From NCBI RefSeq assembly GCF_014202115.1, contig NZ_JACHFW010000009.1:89206-153205 (forward strand): DNA of 64,000 nt. The letters are read 5' to 3'. The notes beneath the pieces are model-generated. The model had not been told where the DNA came from, searched no databases, and saw only the letters and a program-made list of their open reading frames with translations. The position numbers and the translations under genes are program-made. The DNA is from Catenibacillus scindens. Its GTDB lineage: Bacteria; Bacillota; Clostridia; Lachnospirales; Lachnospiraceae. Positions 9,576 through 19,196 of this stretch are shown here, one piece after another; position 1 is the stretch's first letter; each line of letters begins with the position of its first letter.

Positions 9576-9948
9576 TAAAAAAGTCCTTTTATATGATCTC
9601 TCATATAAAAGGACGAAAAATTTCGTGTTACCACCTTTTTTCACAGCCGGCTTGCACCAGACTGCCTCAGAAAGTACGGCTTGATCCCACACTTTAACAC
9701 TGTAGGAAAACTGCTAAAGTCTGAAAAAAAACGATACTCCTGCCTGCTAACGGTAGCACTCCGTCACATCCTAATCACCGGCCAAAGCCAGGCTTTCAGT
9801 GTGAAGCTTGGGGATGTATTCATCTGTGTCTATGCCTGCGCCTCTCACCATCCGGCAACTCTCTGTAGGTGTCCACACAAATTACTTATTCCCTTCACAG
9901 CCTGTAACTCATATAAAGTTTCTGAAAAACATTCCGCTGTGTAAAGAC
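9576..9948 (-). promoter_or_regulatory. T-box leader, tyrosine-specific, upstream of tyrS
   Basis: On the minus strand the leader contains AGAGAGTTG and GGATGGTGAGAG as in stem I, and the specifier codon TAC (complement 9816-9818) in GAATACATC. The antiterminator motif GGTGGTAACACG is at 9624-9635; its TGGT suits a tRNA with discriminator A, as tRNA-Tyr has. The terminator GTCCTTTTATATGA/TCATATAAAAGGAC (9583-9614) is followed by six T. Uncharged tRNA-Tyr should favour antitermination. A second strong hairpin (TTTTATATCACA/TGTGATATAAAA, 9542-9580) follows directly before tyrS; its role is unclear. Confidence 0.93.
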
Positions 9949-9955
9949 TGTTTTA

Positions 9956-9984
9956 AATCTATCACAAACATCCCGGATTGTCAA
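9956..9984 (-). promoter_or_regulatory. Promoter of the tyrS T-box transcript
   Basis: On the minus strand TTGACA (9984-9979) and TAGATT (9961-9956) are 17 nt apart. The -35 box overlaps the stop codon of the PII-like gene, so tyrS transcription starts directly behind that gene. The start site would be near 9949. Confidence 0.65.
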
Positions 9985-10676
9985 GCGTCATCTTCAGTTT
10001 CTTCCTGTCTTAATCCAATAGCGCTTGTCACAGGAAGTGAGAAGACAATCGTATGGTTTTTAGTGCCAAGGCCGCATTTTTCCATGATCGCCCTCATAAT
10101 ATCATTCTTCTGACTCGTCTTTGTAACAATAAGTACCATCTCTTTCTCCTCAGCCAGAGATATGCCCAGGAACTTTTTCGCCCTCTCCATACCTGTGCCC
10201 TTGGCATGAAGGACTGTACCGCCGCCGGCATTAGCCCCGCGGGCCGCGTCCATAACTTCGTCCATACTTCCCTGATCGGCAATAGCCACTAACAGCTCAT
10301 ATTCTGTTCCTTTCAACTGCGATTCCTCCTCTTTTTCATAGGGCTGATTCTGGATCAGAAATTGGAGTACTTTCTTCCCCCCAACACTTCCCATGGGAAT
10401 AATAAAGGCAATACCTGTACCTGCCACGTCAATCTGCATCTCCTGAATCAAACCGTGTTTTAATTGCTTCCACATCTGTCCGGTCACAACACAGGCCGTC
10501 ACCACTTTTTCAGAGGCTTCCAGGCCGAAATAATCCAGTATAGCACTGTTGGCCGTCCCTCTGGCAAGAGATCCGAAAACAACGAAGCTCCCATGTCTTT
10601 GAAAGAAATCCTGAAACTTATTCCTCATATTACGATTACTGATGGTCACCATTAAATATAATCTGCTCATAGGCAT
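9981..10676 (-). CDS. Tandem PII-like signalling protein (two PII-type domains)
   Basis: A 231-residue protein, about twice the usual PII length of 112. The first half (about residues 3-106) begins with a SRLYLMVTIS beta strand and includes a long loop region GSLARGTANSAILDYFGL. The second half (about 122-225) begins YELLVAIADQG and includes ARGANAGGGTVLHAKGTG, the segment that resembles PII proteins most. PII proteins bind nucleotides or other small effectors and regulate a partner, often a transporter. The gene starts 5 nt after the stop of the DUF1538 membrane-protein gene, so that protein is the probable partner. The ligand is unknown. Confidence 0.8.
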   Translation of the reverse strand: MPMSRLYLMVTISNRNMRNKFQDFFQRHGSFVVFGSLARGTANSAILDYFGLEASEKVVTACVVTGQMWKQLKHGLIQEMQIDVAGTGIAFIIPMGSVGGKKVLQFLIQNQPYEKEEESQLKGTEYELLVAIADQGSMDEVMDAARGANAGGGTVLHAKGTGMERAKKFLGISLAEEKEMVLIVTKTSQKNDIMRAIMEKCGLGTKNHTIVFSLPVTSAIGLRQEETEDDA

Positions 10677-10681
10677 CTCCC

Positions 10682-12226
10682 TTATAATTCGATAATATCA
10701 TCATCACCATAAGCTTCCAGAGGAAGAACTTCATATACGACAGTTCTTGAAATATTTTCCGACTTGCGTGTATCTTTGATCTTGTAGATCAAACCCAGGA
10801 TCTGTATAGTGATGAGCGGCGTCATGGCAACCATGGCTACAACGCCAAAAGCATCCGTAACAACATTTCCGCCGGCGGCCTCACAGGCGCCCATAGCAAA
10901 AGGCAGCAAAAATGTGGCTGTCATCGGTCCGGAGGCAACCCCGCCAGAGTCAAAGGCAATCGCAGTGAAAATCTTTGGCACAAACTTTGCCAAAATCAGC
11001 GCCAGCAGATAACCAGGAATCAAAAACCAGAATATGGAAATACCTGTAAGTACCCGGATCATCGCCAGGCCCAGGGATATAGCTACGCCCACAGAAAGGC
11101 TCAGACCCATAGCTTTTCCGGAGATGGCCCCGGAAGTCAGTTCTTCTACCTGTTCCCTGAGGACATAAACAGCCGGCTCGGCTCTTACAATAAAATAACC
11201 GATGAGCATTCCGATAGGAATAATGACCCACGCGTAGGGAAGTCCGGCGATCACCTGACCAAGATAATTTCCGGCAGGCATAAAGCCTACATTGACTCCG
11301 GTAAGGAACAGAACCAGACCGATGTATGTATAGGCAATACCAATAATAATCTTCACAATAGATTTCTTGTTCAGATGAAGTGAGAAAAGCTGAAACAGGG
11401 CAAAAAAGACAACAATAGGCAGCAATGACACAAAAATCTCCTGCATGTAGTGGGGAATCCCTTCCGCAAAGAGCCGTCCCATCTCTATGGAATTGTCCGC
11501 ATCAGGAATAACCGTCTGAGTATACACGCCCCCATCGGGATGATAGATCATTCCCAGGACAAGCACCGCAAGGATCGGCCCGATGGAGCATAAAGATACA
11601 AGGCCGAAACTGTCATTCTCCGCGTGTTTATCGCTTCGCACCGCGGAAAAACCAATACCCAGGGCCATAATAAAAGGCACTGTCATAGGGCCTGTGGTCA
11701 CGCCGCCCGAATCGAAGGCCACTGCAATAAAGTCCTCCGGCACAAAAAACGCGATAATAAATACAATAGGATACAATATCCAGAGCATATAAGACAGGGG
11801 AATCCCCAGCAGCATTCTTAAAATAGCCGCCACAAGAAAAATTCCCACCCCCGCCGCCACCGCCACGATCAGCGTCATGTCAGGCACCGACGGAACCTGT
11901 CCGGCCAGAACCTGAAGATCCGGTTCAGATATGGTGATTATAAAACCGAGGATAAAACAGATAAGGGCGACAATACCAACTTTCTTTGTCTTTGCCATCC
12001 GGGTACCCATCCGCTCCCCCATGGGCGTCATGGCCATCTCAGCTCCCAATGTAAAAAACATCATTCCGACAATCAGCAAAACAGCTCCAATAATAAAAGC
12101 CATTAAAATACTGTTGGATATGGGCGCTATGGTAAAACACAGCAGCATCACAATACCAATAATTGGCAGCACAGCCTCAAGGGCCTCTTTGAGTTTCTCA
12201 AGCAATTTTGTTTGGTATGATCTCAA
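10682..12226 (-). CDS. DUF1538 family membrane protein, probable transporter
   Basis: A 514-residue, very hydrophobic protein with an internal two-fold repeat. The motif AFDSGGV-x-x-GPMT occurs at residues 170-182 and again at 424-436, and ISEPD (99-103) has a counterpart in VRAEPAVYVL (347-356). Each half has several predicted membrane helices. DUF1538 proteins have no proven substrate. The inverted or direct duplication and the conserved Ser-Gly-Gly motif suggest a transporter or channel. The PII-like gene follows 5 nt downstream and may gate it. The start is TTG at 12226, with AAAGGA 12 nt away, so the exact start is less certain. Confidence 0.82.
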   Translation of the reverse strand: MRSYQTKLLEKLKEALEAVLPIIGIVMLLCFTIAPISNSILMAFIIGAVLLIVGMMFFTLGAEMAMTPMGERMGTRMAKTKKVGIVALICFILGFIITISEPDLQVLAGQVPSVPDMTLIVAVAAGVGIFLVAAILRMLLGIPLSYMLWILYPIVFIIAFFVPEDFIAVAFDSGGVTTGPMTVPFIMALGIGFSAVRSDKHAENDSFGLVSLCSIGPILAVLVLGMIYHPDGGVYTQTVIPDADNSIEMGRLFAEGIPHYMQEIFVSLLPIVVFFALFQLFSLHLNKKSIVKIIIGIAYTYIGLVLFLTGVNVGFMPAGNYLGQVIAGLPYAWVIIPIGMLIGYFIVRAEPAVYVLREQVEELTSGAISGKAMGLSLSVGVAISLGLAMIRVLTGISIFWFLIPGYLLALILAKFVPKIFTAIAFDSGGVASGPMTATFLLPFAMGACEAAGGNVVTDAFGVVAMVAMTPLITIQILGLIYKIKDTRKSENISRTVVYEVLPLEAYGDDDIIEL

Positions 12227-12785
12227 TACGCGCTCATTCCTTTCTCTTTTTGGCAGTATATAATCTAAGACTGACCCGCCGTTTTTTAGGTGGGATTTGG
12301 ACCAGCTTTATCTGGCACAATACATCTTTTGTCTGATATATACTGTGGTTGTCGGGTTACAAAGAGTATAATACAAAGAACAGTCCTCACCTGGGGATGT
12401 GTGCCAAAGGCACTGTAGGAAAAGCCAAATGGACACGCGAGCGCGTCTGCTTGGCTCACTGCCCGCGAAAATAAAACACCTTTGTTTGGGAAATATTTAG
12501 ATGAATAAATATTGAAGACAAAAAACTGCCTGTTTATCTTACGAAAAACGAGAAAAAAGAATGTTTTCACACAAATTCACGAACGCTCTGCTCACTTGGA
12601 AGAACCGTTCCTGCATAATACATTTTTTATTATACACGAAAAATCACTTTTGGAAAAGAGGCTTTTTTGTTTTTTTGAAAAACACGCATCAGCCCACGCC
12701 ATCTGCGAAACCGCGCCGCTCCTTGCTTATGCCCTTTCTTTGCGTATATCCCGTCCCGGCCTATCAGGCAATGATGTCTGTTGAA
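12227..12785. other. Non-coding stretch between two minus-strand genes
   Basis: Apart from the palindromic repeat at 12409-12475, I find no gene. The short ORFs on both strands have no recognisable product or good ribosome site. Upstream control elements of the DUF1538 gene must lie in its first part. Some segments, such as CGCCGCTCCTTGCTTATG near 12714, look like a decayed relative of the composite repeat at 28855-28871, but this is weak. Confidence 0.5.
12409..12475. repeat. Dispersed palindromic repeat, copy 1
   Basis: GTGTGCCAAAGGCAC is followed by an imperfect 15+2+15 palindrome (12424-12455), arms GCCAAATGGACACGC and GCGCGTCTGCTTGGC, then TCACTGCCCGCGAAAATAAA. The same order and orientation occurs at 20947-21020. 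Confidence 0.75.
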
Positions 12786-12814
12786 AAGAAAAGCAGGGGC
12801 CAAAAGCCCCTGCT
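12786..12814 (-). terminator. Terminator of the Gfo/Idh/MocA gene
   Basis: On the minus strand AGCAGGGGC-TTTT-GGCCCCTGC is followed by TTTTCTTTT, 47 nt after the stop at 12861. Confidence 0.85.
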
Positions 12815-12860
12815 CAAAGTATCTGTCAAAATCTAACAATCACAGCAGATTTTAAACCAC

Positions 12861-13904
12861 TTATTCAAATTTAATTGCTTTATTTGTTCTGGCAGATTCT
12901 CTGACAGCATCCAGGAAGCGGAGAATACGGCGCACCTGATCATTTTTAACCATCAGTTCTTCTTTGCCATAATAAGCGTTAATGAAATTTACAAAATAAT
13001 CTCTGTGGGAACACTCTACATCCGGCAGCGGCTCTTCATAGAGAAGACCTGGTTCTGGCGGTCCAAAGCTTCTTGTGGGGCCTGCGGCTGTCATAGTGAT
13101 CTTTCCGGGAACATTTTCCAGAAGATGTTTTGTGCGGACGATCTTGCCTGCGCCGGAGAAATCGTCGATTATAGCGCTGCCCTTATTTCCGCCGATAAAC
13201 CATCCGCGCTTCGGTGTGAGATAGTATGTACCAAGCTCAATCTCAGCAGTAATATTATTTTTAAAGCGAACGATAATGTTAAAATAGTCATCTACTTTCT
13301 CATTGATAACATTTTTAACATCGGCAAAAATGGTGTCAATCTCACTTGGAACCATCTGGAGAATCTGGTCGATGAGATGTACGCCCCAGTCATAAAGCAT
13401 TCCGCCGCCCATCTCAGGGTAAATATGCCAGTCATGCATATTTCCGTTAACACCATAAAGCTGAGATTTGATAATATAAACATCGCCCACAAGGTTCTGA
13501 TCAAACACAGCTTTCATGCGGCGGTAATCATAATCCCATCTTCTCTGATGATGGATGGTAAACATGACATTACACTCTTGTGTCACTTTAACCATCTCGT
13601 CAAATTCCGCAACGCTCATTGCCGCCGGTTTCTCGCAGATAATGTGCTTGCCTGCTCTGGCAGCTTTGACCGTCATCTCTTTGTGCAGAGGATTTGGAAC
13701 TGAAATAATAACAACATTAATATCCTCTTTTAATAAATCATCAGCGTTATCATAGATCTTAACGCCTGCTGGAACATCGGTGAGCTGTTCTGGGTTTGTA
13801 TCACATACAGCCACAAGTTCCATTTCGTCAAAACTCTGAACCATGTCCGCATGATTGTGCCCCATAAAACCAAAGCCAATGATACCAACTTTAATCTTCT
13901 CCAT
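12861..13904 (-). CDS. Gfo/Idh/MocA family NAD(P)-dependent oxidoreductase
   Basis: A 347-residue protein. The N-terminal Rossmann domain starts with VGIIGFGFMGHNHAD and the family motif appears as CEKPAAM near residue 93. The C-terminal alpha/beta domain (about 125-330) has the pattern GGGMLYDWGVHLIDQI, with the His and Asp of the substrate site. Members oxidise or reduce sugars, inositols or their derivatives; the substrate is not predictable here. The gene is isolated, with its own terminator and an AGGAGG ribosome site, and no sugar transporter adjoins it. Confidence 0.9.
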   Translation of the reverse strand: MEKIKVGIIGFGFMGHNHADMVQSFDEMELVAVCDTNPEQLTDVPAGVKIYDNADDLLKEDINVVIISVPNPLHKEMTVKAARAGKHIICEKPAAMSVAEFDEMVKVTQECNVMFTIHHQRRWDYDYRRMKAVFDQNLVGDVYIIKSQLYGVNGNMHDWHIYPEMGGGMLYDWGVHLIDQILQMVPSEIDTIFADVKNVINEKVDDYFNIIVRFKNNITAEIELGTYYLTPKRGWFIGGNKGSAIIDDFSGAGKIVRTKHLLENVPGKITMTAAGPTRSFGPPEPGLLYEEPLPDVECSHRDYFVNFINAYYGKEELMVKNDQVRRILRFLDAVRESARTNKAIKFE

Positions 13905-14137
13905 GTCACTTACCTCCTGTTTTACAAATCAGCACGACTGGGAATCCTATGAGTTGCCTGACAAATGGGCATGATATACAAACTGAATAAATTTCCCACT
14001 CCATGCACTATTATTATAATACCATTTCACCAAGGGTACGTCAATGAAATTTCTGAAACAGAAAAGTAAATATATCACCTTTCGTTACTATTCGCAGCAG
14101 TGGGAAGCACTTGCTGTTTCCCGCATAAAACAGAGAT

Positions 14138-14917
14138 TCAGTCTGCAGACAATACGGCCGCTTTCATCTTCCTCACATAGTCGGCCACATAGGGAACGCA
14201 GTCTTCCTTATACTCCTCACAGATTTTGACAATGGCGCTCCCAACAATAACGCCGTCACAGACTCCGGCCATCTTTTTTGCCTGGTCGGAAGTAGAAATT
14301 CCAAAGCCGACGGCACACGGAATATCCTTCTGCGCTTTGACAAGGCCTATCATCTGGCCTATATCCGTAGTAATCTCGCTGCGCATCCCCGTAACTCCCA
14401 GGGAAGATACGCAATATACAAATCCCGAAGCTTCCCTTGCGATCATTGAAATACGCTCATGGGATGTCGGGGCGATGAGGGAGATGAGATCCAGGCCAAA
14501 TTCTTTACATACCTGGTCAAACTCTTCTTTCTCCTCATAGGGCACATCCGGCAGGATCAGGCCGTCCATACCAAGGGCCGCCGCCCGCTCTATAAACCGG
14601 CGGGTACCATAGGAAAATACCACGTTGGCGTAAGTCATAAACACCATAGGCACCTGAGTCTCTTTCCGGATCTGTTCCACCATCAAAAAAATCTTATCTG
14701 TTGTCGCGCCGCCCGCCAGGGCCCGTGTGCTGGCCGCCTGGATCACGGGACCTTCCGCCGTAGGATCGGAAAAAGGAATTCCAAGCTCAATAAGATCCGC
14801 ACCAGCCTCGGCCATAGCCAGCACAAGCTGACGGCTCACATCAAGGTTTGGGTCACCACAGGTAATAAACGGTATAAATGCTTTTTTATTTTCAAAGGCT
14901 TTACCAATTTTACTCAT
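14138..14917 (-). CDS. trpA: Tryptophan synthase alpha chain
   Basis: A 259-residue protein that cleaves indole-3-glycerol phosphate to indole and glyceraldehyde 3-phosphate; indole passes to TrpB. Typical segments are [35 protein letters not shown] with the catalytic Glu and Asp, and [12 protein letters not shown] near the phosphate site. The ATG at 14917 is chosen because the protein family begins at [14 protein letters not shown] and a GGGGAGG site precedes it. The gene overlaps the end of trpB by 8 nt and is the last gene of the trp operon. No strong terminator is visible downstream. Confidence 0.97.
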   Translation of the reverse strand: MSKIGKAFENKKAFIPFITCGDPNLDVSRQLVLAMAEAGADLIELGIPFSDPTAEGPVIQAASTRALAGGATTDKIFLMVEQIRKETQVPMVFMTYANVVFSYGTRRFIERAAALGMDGLILPDVPYEEKEEFDQVCKEFGLDLISLIAPTSHERISMIAREASGFVYCVSSLGVTGMRSEITTDIGQMIGLVKAQKDIPCAVGFGISTSDQAKKMAGVCDGVIVGSAIVKICEEYKEDCVPYVADYVRKMKAAVLSAD

Positions 14918-16094
14918 AAATATCCTCCCCTCTGTATCTGGCAATGGCCGCACAATCCTTATCCCCCCGGCCTGATAAATTAATGACCATGATCTTGTCC
15001 GGCCCCATTTCCGGCGCCAGTTTCTTTGCGTATGCCACAGCGTGAGCGCTCTCAATCGCCGGGATGATCCCCTCCGTCCTGGAGAGATATTCAAAAGCAT
15101 CCACAGCCTCGTCATCGGTGACAGCCACATACTCTGCCCGGCCTATATCATAAAGATGCGCATGTTCCGGCCCTATACCCGGATAGTCAAGGCCTGCGGA
15201 AATGGAATACACCGGAGCAATCTGTCCATATTCGTCCTGACAAAAATAGGATTTCATGCCGTGGAAGATACCAAGTTTTCCCGTGGCGATAGTGGCCGCC
15301 GTCTGAGCCGTATTCACGCCGCGGCCCGCGGCCTCACAGCCAATGAGGCGCACACTTTCATCTTCAATAAAATGATAAAAAGCGCCGATGGCGTTGGAGC
15401 CTCCCCCCACACAGGCCAGTACCGCATCCGGCAGCCGTCCTTCTTTTTCAAGGACCTGCTCTTTAATTTCTTTGGAAATCACCGCTTGAAAATCCCGGAC
15501 AATGGTTGGGAAAGGATGGGGGCCCATCACTGAACCGAGGACATAATGGGTATCTGAGATACGGTTCGTCCACTCTCTCATCGTTTCAGAGACAGCATCC
15601 TTTAATGTCCCTGTCCCGGAAGATACCGGATGAACCTTGGCCCCAAGAAGACGCATGCGGTACACATTCAGCGCCTGACGTTTTGTGTCTTTCTCGCCCA
15701 TAAAAATTTCACATTCCATATCCATAAGCGCCGCCACCGTGGCTGTAGCCACACCATGCTGCCCTGCTCCCGTCTCGGCAATCACCCGGTTCTTTCCCAT
15801 TTTTTTCGCCAAAAGCACCTGTCCGATCACGTTGTTGATCTTGTGGGCCCCGGTATGGTTTAAATCTTCCCTCTTTAAATAAATCCTGGCCCCGCCAAGA
15901 TCCCTGGTCATACGTCCGGCATAATAAAGCCTTGAAGGCCGCCCCGCATAGTTATTCAGCAGATCTGTAAGTTCCCGGTTAAAGTCACTGTCATTTTTAT
16001 AGTGATCATAGGCTTCTTCCAGCTCAATGACTGCGTTCATCAGTGTTTCGGGAATATACTGACCGCCGTGTATTCCAAATCTTCCTCTTGACAT
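14910..16094 (-). CDS. trpB: Tryptophan synthase beta chain
   Basis: A 394-residue PLP enzyme that joins indole and serine to tryptophan. The PLP lysine lies in [14 protein letters not shown], the phosphate-binding loop is VGGGSNAIG, and the N-terminus [15 protein letters not shown] is typical. The start at 16094 is preferred because AAGGAA stands 8 nt before it and the length then matches the family. The alternative ATG at 16112 overlaps the trpF stop as ATGA but has no good ribosome site. The gene overlaps trpA by 8 nt, which suggests coupled translation of the two subunits. Confidence 0.97.
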   Translation of the reverse strand: MSRGRFGIHGGQYIPETLMNAVIELEEAYDHYKNDSDFNRELTDLLNNYAGRPSRLYYAGRMTRDLGGARIYLKREDLNHTGAHKINNVIGQVLLAKKMGKNRVIAETGAGQHGVATATVAALMDMECEIFMGEKDTKRQALNVYRMRLLGAKVHPVSSGTGTLKDAVSETMREWTNRISDTHYVLGSVMGPHPFPTIVRDFQAVISKEIKEQVLEKEGRLPDAVLACVGGGSNAIGAFYHFIEDESVRLIGCEAAGRGVNTAQTAATIATGKLGIFHGMKSYFCQDEYGQIAPVYSISAGLDYPGIGPEHAHLYDIGRAEYVAVTDDEAVDAFEYLSRTEGIIPAIESAHAVAYAKKLAPEMGPDKIMVINLSGRGDKDCAAIARYRGEDIYE

Positions 16095-16108
16095 TTTCCT
16101 ACTTCCTT

Positions 16109-16720
16109 TCATCTGTTTTTTCGGAGAATATCTACGATCCGACAGATCTTATCTCCATCTTTTCTTCCATCAGTCTCTACGCCGCTGCTCACATCCATTC
16201 CCCAGGGATGGAGCGCCTCCCGCGCCTGCCAGATGTTTTCTTCATTTAGGCCGCCTGCCAGAAAGTAAGGGCGGTCCATCATTTTCGGCAAAGTCCAGTC
16301 AAAAACCTTGCCATCCCCGGCGCCGCCGTCTAAAAGTACCATATCCGCGCTGCTCTTTCCGGCGGCCAGTATATCTTCCTTGCTTTTTATTTTAAAAGCT
16401 TTAATGATCACTGCTCCTTTTGGCACCAGCCCCCTGAGGCGGCGAATATAATCTTCATCCTCACTGCCATGGAGCTGTGCGGCTCCGATAATCCTCTCAT
16501 TTAATAGCTGTCCCACCAAAGCCTCATCTTCATCCACAAAAACCCCTACGGCCACAATCCGTTTATCCAGCATGGATGAAAGCAGCCTCAGCCGGCTGGG
16601 TGTAATATTTCGTTTACTCTTTGGATAATTGACAATAAATCCGGCATAATCGGGAAGCGCCATGTTGACACAGGCAATATCCTCTTCACGGCTGAGCCCG
16701 CATATTTTAATCCGGGTCAT
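16109..16720 (-). CDS. trpF: Phosphoribosylanthranilate isomerase
   Basis: A 203-residue TIM-barrel protein that converts N-(5-phosphoribosyl)anthranilate to the carboxyphenylamino-deoxyribulose phosphate. It begins [14 protein letters not shown], with the catalytic Cys in KICGL, has the Asp in the segment [15 protein letters not shown], and ends with the phosphate loop [12 protein letters not shown]. The ATG at 16720 follows a GGAAGGAG site by 8 nt and overlaps trpC by 14 nt. It is a separate gene here, not fused to trpC. Confidence 0.95.
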   Translation of the reverse strand: MTRIKICGLSREEDIACVNMALPDYAGFIVNYPKSKRNITPSRLRLLSSMLDKRIVAVGVFVDEDEALVGQLLNERIIGAAQLHGSEDEDYIRRLRGLVPKGAVIIKAFKIKSKEDILAAGKSSADMVLLDGGAGDGKVFDWTLPKMMDRPYFLAGGLNEENIWQAREALHPWGMDVSSGVETDGRKDGDKICRIVDILRKNR

Positions 16721-17516
16721 AGGCACTGCTCCTTCCGGCAAGATAATCAAGCATCTTCTTTTTATTTTTCGCCCGCATCAGTGTTTCACCGATCAGCACC
16801 GCGTCTGTGCCGTTAAGCTTTAGAGCTTTCACATCTTCCGCTGTCTTTATACCGCTTTCGGAGACAAACAGAGTATTTTCCGGTGCCAGATCCTTCAGCC
16901 GCCGGCTGTTTTCAAGGTTCACTGAAAAATCTTTAAGATTTCGGTTGTTAACGCCAACAATCTTGGCCCCCGCCTTTGCGGATCTTAAAACCTCCTCAGG
17001 GGTATGAGCCTCCACCAGGGCGTCCATCCCAAGTTCATTTGCGAGCTGGATGCCATCTTTAAGGCAGGCGTCGTCCAGTATGGCGCAGATGAGAAGCACA
17101 GCGCCGGCGCCCAAAGCCTTGGCCTCATAAATCATATATGGATCGACAGTGAAATCTTTTCTCAAAACAGGAATACTGACTGCGGCGGCAATTCCTTTTA
17201 AATAATCATTCCTTCCAAGAAACCAGAAAGGCTCTGTAAGACAGGAAATAGCTGCCGCCCCGGCAGTTTCATAATCCAAAGCGATGGCCAGCCATGGGAA
17301 ATCTTTGGCAATGATCCCTTTGGACGGGGATGCCTTTTTAACTTCACATATAAAGGCCAGCTCCGGTCCATTAAGAGCGTCAAAAAACCTGTGGGTCCGG
17401 GGATCTTCTTTCAGGCGGCAACGCGCTTTTTTCTCCATCTCCTCTAAGGATATCTTTCTTTTTTGTTCTTCCACCCGATCTTTTGTCTTTTTTGCTATTT
17501 CCTCAAGTATATTCAT
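16707..17516 (-). CDS. trpC: Indole-3-glycerol phosphate synthase
   Basis: A 269-residue TIM-barrel enzyme that closes the indole ring to form indole-3-glycerol phosphate. Family motifs include ICEVKKASPSKGII with the catalytic Glu and Lys, PVLRKDFTVDPYMIYEA with Lys, VGVNNRNLKDF and FVSESGIKTAEDV with Glu and Ser. The length is normal. It follows trpD after a 59-nt gap, the largest gap in the operon, and overlaps trpF. Confidence 0.97.
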   Translation of the reverse strand: MNILEEIAKKTKDRVEEQKRKISLEEMEKKARCRLKEDPRTHRFFDALNGPELAFICEVKKASPSKGIIAKDFPWLAIALDYETAGAAAISCLTEPFWFLGRNDYLKGIAAAVSIPVLRKDFTVDPYMIYEAKALGAGAVLLICAILDDACLKDGIQLANELGMDALVEAHTPEEVLRSAKAGAKIVGVNNRNLKDFSVNLENSRRLKDLAPENTLFVSESGIKTAEDVKALKLNGTDAVLIGETLMRAKNKKKMLDYLAGRSSAYDPD

Positions 17517-17575
17517 AAAATCTCCTATCTTTTTATCTGCCGGTATGTATCCCGGCCAGGCTTTGATTCATTCCC

Positions 17576-18595
17576 TCAATCCGCTGTCTTATTGCTCTCC
17601 CGGACAAAATCTTCCAGCACTTTCTTTGCCGATCCATCGTCAATAAGCTGTTGGGCCATCCTAACGCCTGATGCCATATCCGGCGCCGCCCCTGTAATAT
17701 AAAGGGCTGCTCCCGCGTTTAAACACACGGCCTGGCGTTTCGGTCCCCGTTCCCTGCCATCCAGGATATCCCGTGTGATCATGGCATTTTGGGCCGGTGT
17801 ACCTCCGGTCAGCTCCTCTTTTGAACAGCGTTCATAGCCAAACTGTTCCGGTGTAATCACATAGGACTGGAACCATCCGTCTTTGATCTCGCAGACCGAT
17901 GTTGGCGCGCTCATTGAGATTTCATCCAGCTTATCCTGTCCGTAAACAACCATTCCCCGGACAACGCCAAGCTTTGCCATAACCTGGGCCAAAGGCTCCA
18001 CCAATGCTTCCTCATAGACGCCCATAAGCTCCATATTGGCGCCCGCCGGGTTGGACAGCGGCCCCAATATATTAAATACCGTCCGTATGCCAAGTTCTTT
18101 TCGTATGGGCGCCACGTATTTCATGGCAATGTGATAATTCTGAGCAAATAAAAAACAGATATTGATCTTTTTTAACAGTCTGGCACTGTGTTCCGGGGAA
18201 AGGTTGATCTTTACCCCAAGAGCCTCCAAAACATCGGCTGCCCCGGATTTCGACGATGCTGCCCGGTTGCCGTGTTTTGCCACGGGAACCCCCGCCGCCG
18301 CAATAACAAGAGCGCTTGTGGTGGAAATATTAAATGAATTGGCCCCGTCGCCTCCCGTCCCAACAATTTCCAGAACATTCATATCATGGAGAAGTTTGAT
18401 ACAGTGAGCCCGCATTCCCGCTGCGGAGGCGGTAATCTCATCAATTGTCTCGCCTTTCATGGAGAGAGCTGTCAGGTAGGCAGACATCTGCACATCTGTG
18501 GCCCGCCCTTCCATGATCTCGTCCATAACAGTCTGAGCTTCCTCAAATGTCAGATCCTCTTTCCGGGCTAATTTAATAATTGCATCTTTAATCAT
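17576..18595 (-). CDS. trpD: Anthranilate phosphoribosyltransferase
   Basis: A 339-residue protein that transfers phosphoribose from PRPP to anthranilate. The glycine-rich PRPP site is seen as [16 protein letters not shown], followed by [15 protein letters not shown], both conserved in the family; [11 protein letters not shown] follows. It overlaps trpG by 8 nt. It is not fused to trpG, unlike in enterobacteria. Confidence 0.97.
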   Translation of the reverse strand: MIKDAIIKLARKEDLTFEEAQTVMDEIMEGRATDVQMSAYLTALSMKGETIDEITASAAGMRAHCIKLLHDMNVLEIVGTGGDGANSFNISTTSALVIAAAGVPVAKHGNRAASSKSGAADVLEALGVKINLSPEHSARLLKKINICFLFAQNYHIAMKYVAPIRKELGIRTVFNILGPLSNPAGANMELMGVYEEALVEPLAQVMAKLGVVRGMVVYGQDKLDEISMSAPTSVCEIKDGWFQSYVITPEQFGYERCSKEELTGGTPAQNAMITRDILDGRERGPKRQAVCLNAGAALYITGAAPDMASGVRMAQQLIDDGSAKKVLEDFVRESNKTAD

Positions 18596-19196
18596 TACCT
18601 TGACCTCCTTTAAATTCCGTCTGCAACCTTGCGATATTCAAAAAATTTTGGATCATGGTCCTGCCATCCCTGGTCATCACGGACTCAGGATGGAACTGTA
18701 CACCATACACCGGCAGGTCCTTATGAGCGATAGCCATGATCTCCTGATCATCGGTCCAGGCTGTCACCTGAAGACATCGTGGAAGATCTTCCCTGACAGC
18801 ACACAGTGAGTGGTAGCGGGCCACAGGAATCTGCCCCGAAAGCCCCTGAAACAGCGGGCAGCTCTGATCCACAAAAATTTCAGAAACTTTGCCGTGCATT
18901 AATTCTTTTGCGTAAGATACATGGCCTCCGAAAGCCTGGCAGATGGCCTGATGTCCCAGACACACTCCAAGGACAGGGATTTTTCCGGCAAAATATTTTA
19001 TAGCGTCAACACTGTAACCGGCGTCATGAGGGTGACCCGGTCCCGGAGAAATGATCAGCGCCTGGGGATTTAATTTTTCCATAGCTTCCGGCGTCATGGC
19101 ATCATTGCGGATAATTTTTATATTTCCGTAAATGCTGCCGATCAGCTGATACAGGTTGTAAACAAAACTGTCGTAATTATCAATCATTAATATCAT
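18588..19196 (-). CDS. trpG: Anthranilate synthase glutamine amidotransferase component
   Basis: A 202-residue class I glutamine amidotransferase. It gives ammonia to TrpE for anthranilate synthesis; in many bacteria such a subunit also serves 4-amino-4-deoxychorismate synthase. The nucleophile Cys is in [15 protein letters not shown], the His and Glu are in [12 protein letters not shown], and the oxyanion loop is [11 protein letters not shown] 19196 begins [14 protein letters not shown] and overlaps the stop of trpE as ATGA. Confidence 0.96.
   Translation of the reverse strand: MILMIDNYDSFVYNLYQLIGSIYGNIKIIRNDAMTPEAMEKLNPQALIISPGPGHPHDAGYSVDAIKYFAGKIPVLGVCLGHQAICQAFGGHVSYAKELMHGKVSEIFVDQSCPLFQGLSGQIPVARYHSLCAVREDLPRCLQVTAWTDDQEIMAIAHKDLPVYGVQFHPESVMTRDGRTMIQNFLNIARLQTEFKGGQGND

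Noticed and set aside
12690..12785. A third copy of the composite repeat with ATGAGCAAAGGAGCGGC
   Set aside because: Only a part resembles it (CGCCGCTCCTTGCTTATG) and the first block is not found.
13005..13703. A 232-codon plus-strand ORF opposite the Gfo/Idh/MocA gene
   Set aside because: The oxidoreductase has clear motifs, while this frame has none.
14918..15130. An N-terminal extension of trpA
   Set aside because: It lies within trpB in another frame. The family start with a ribosome site is at 14917.
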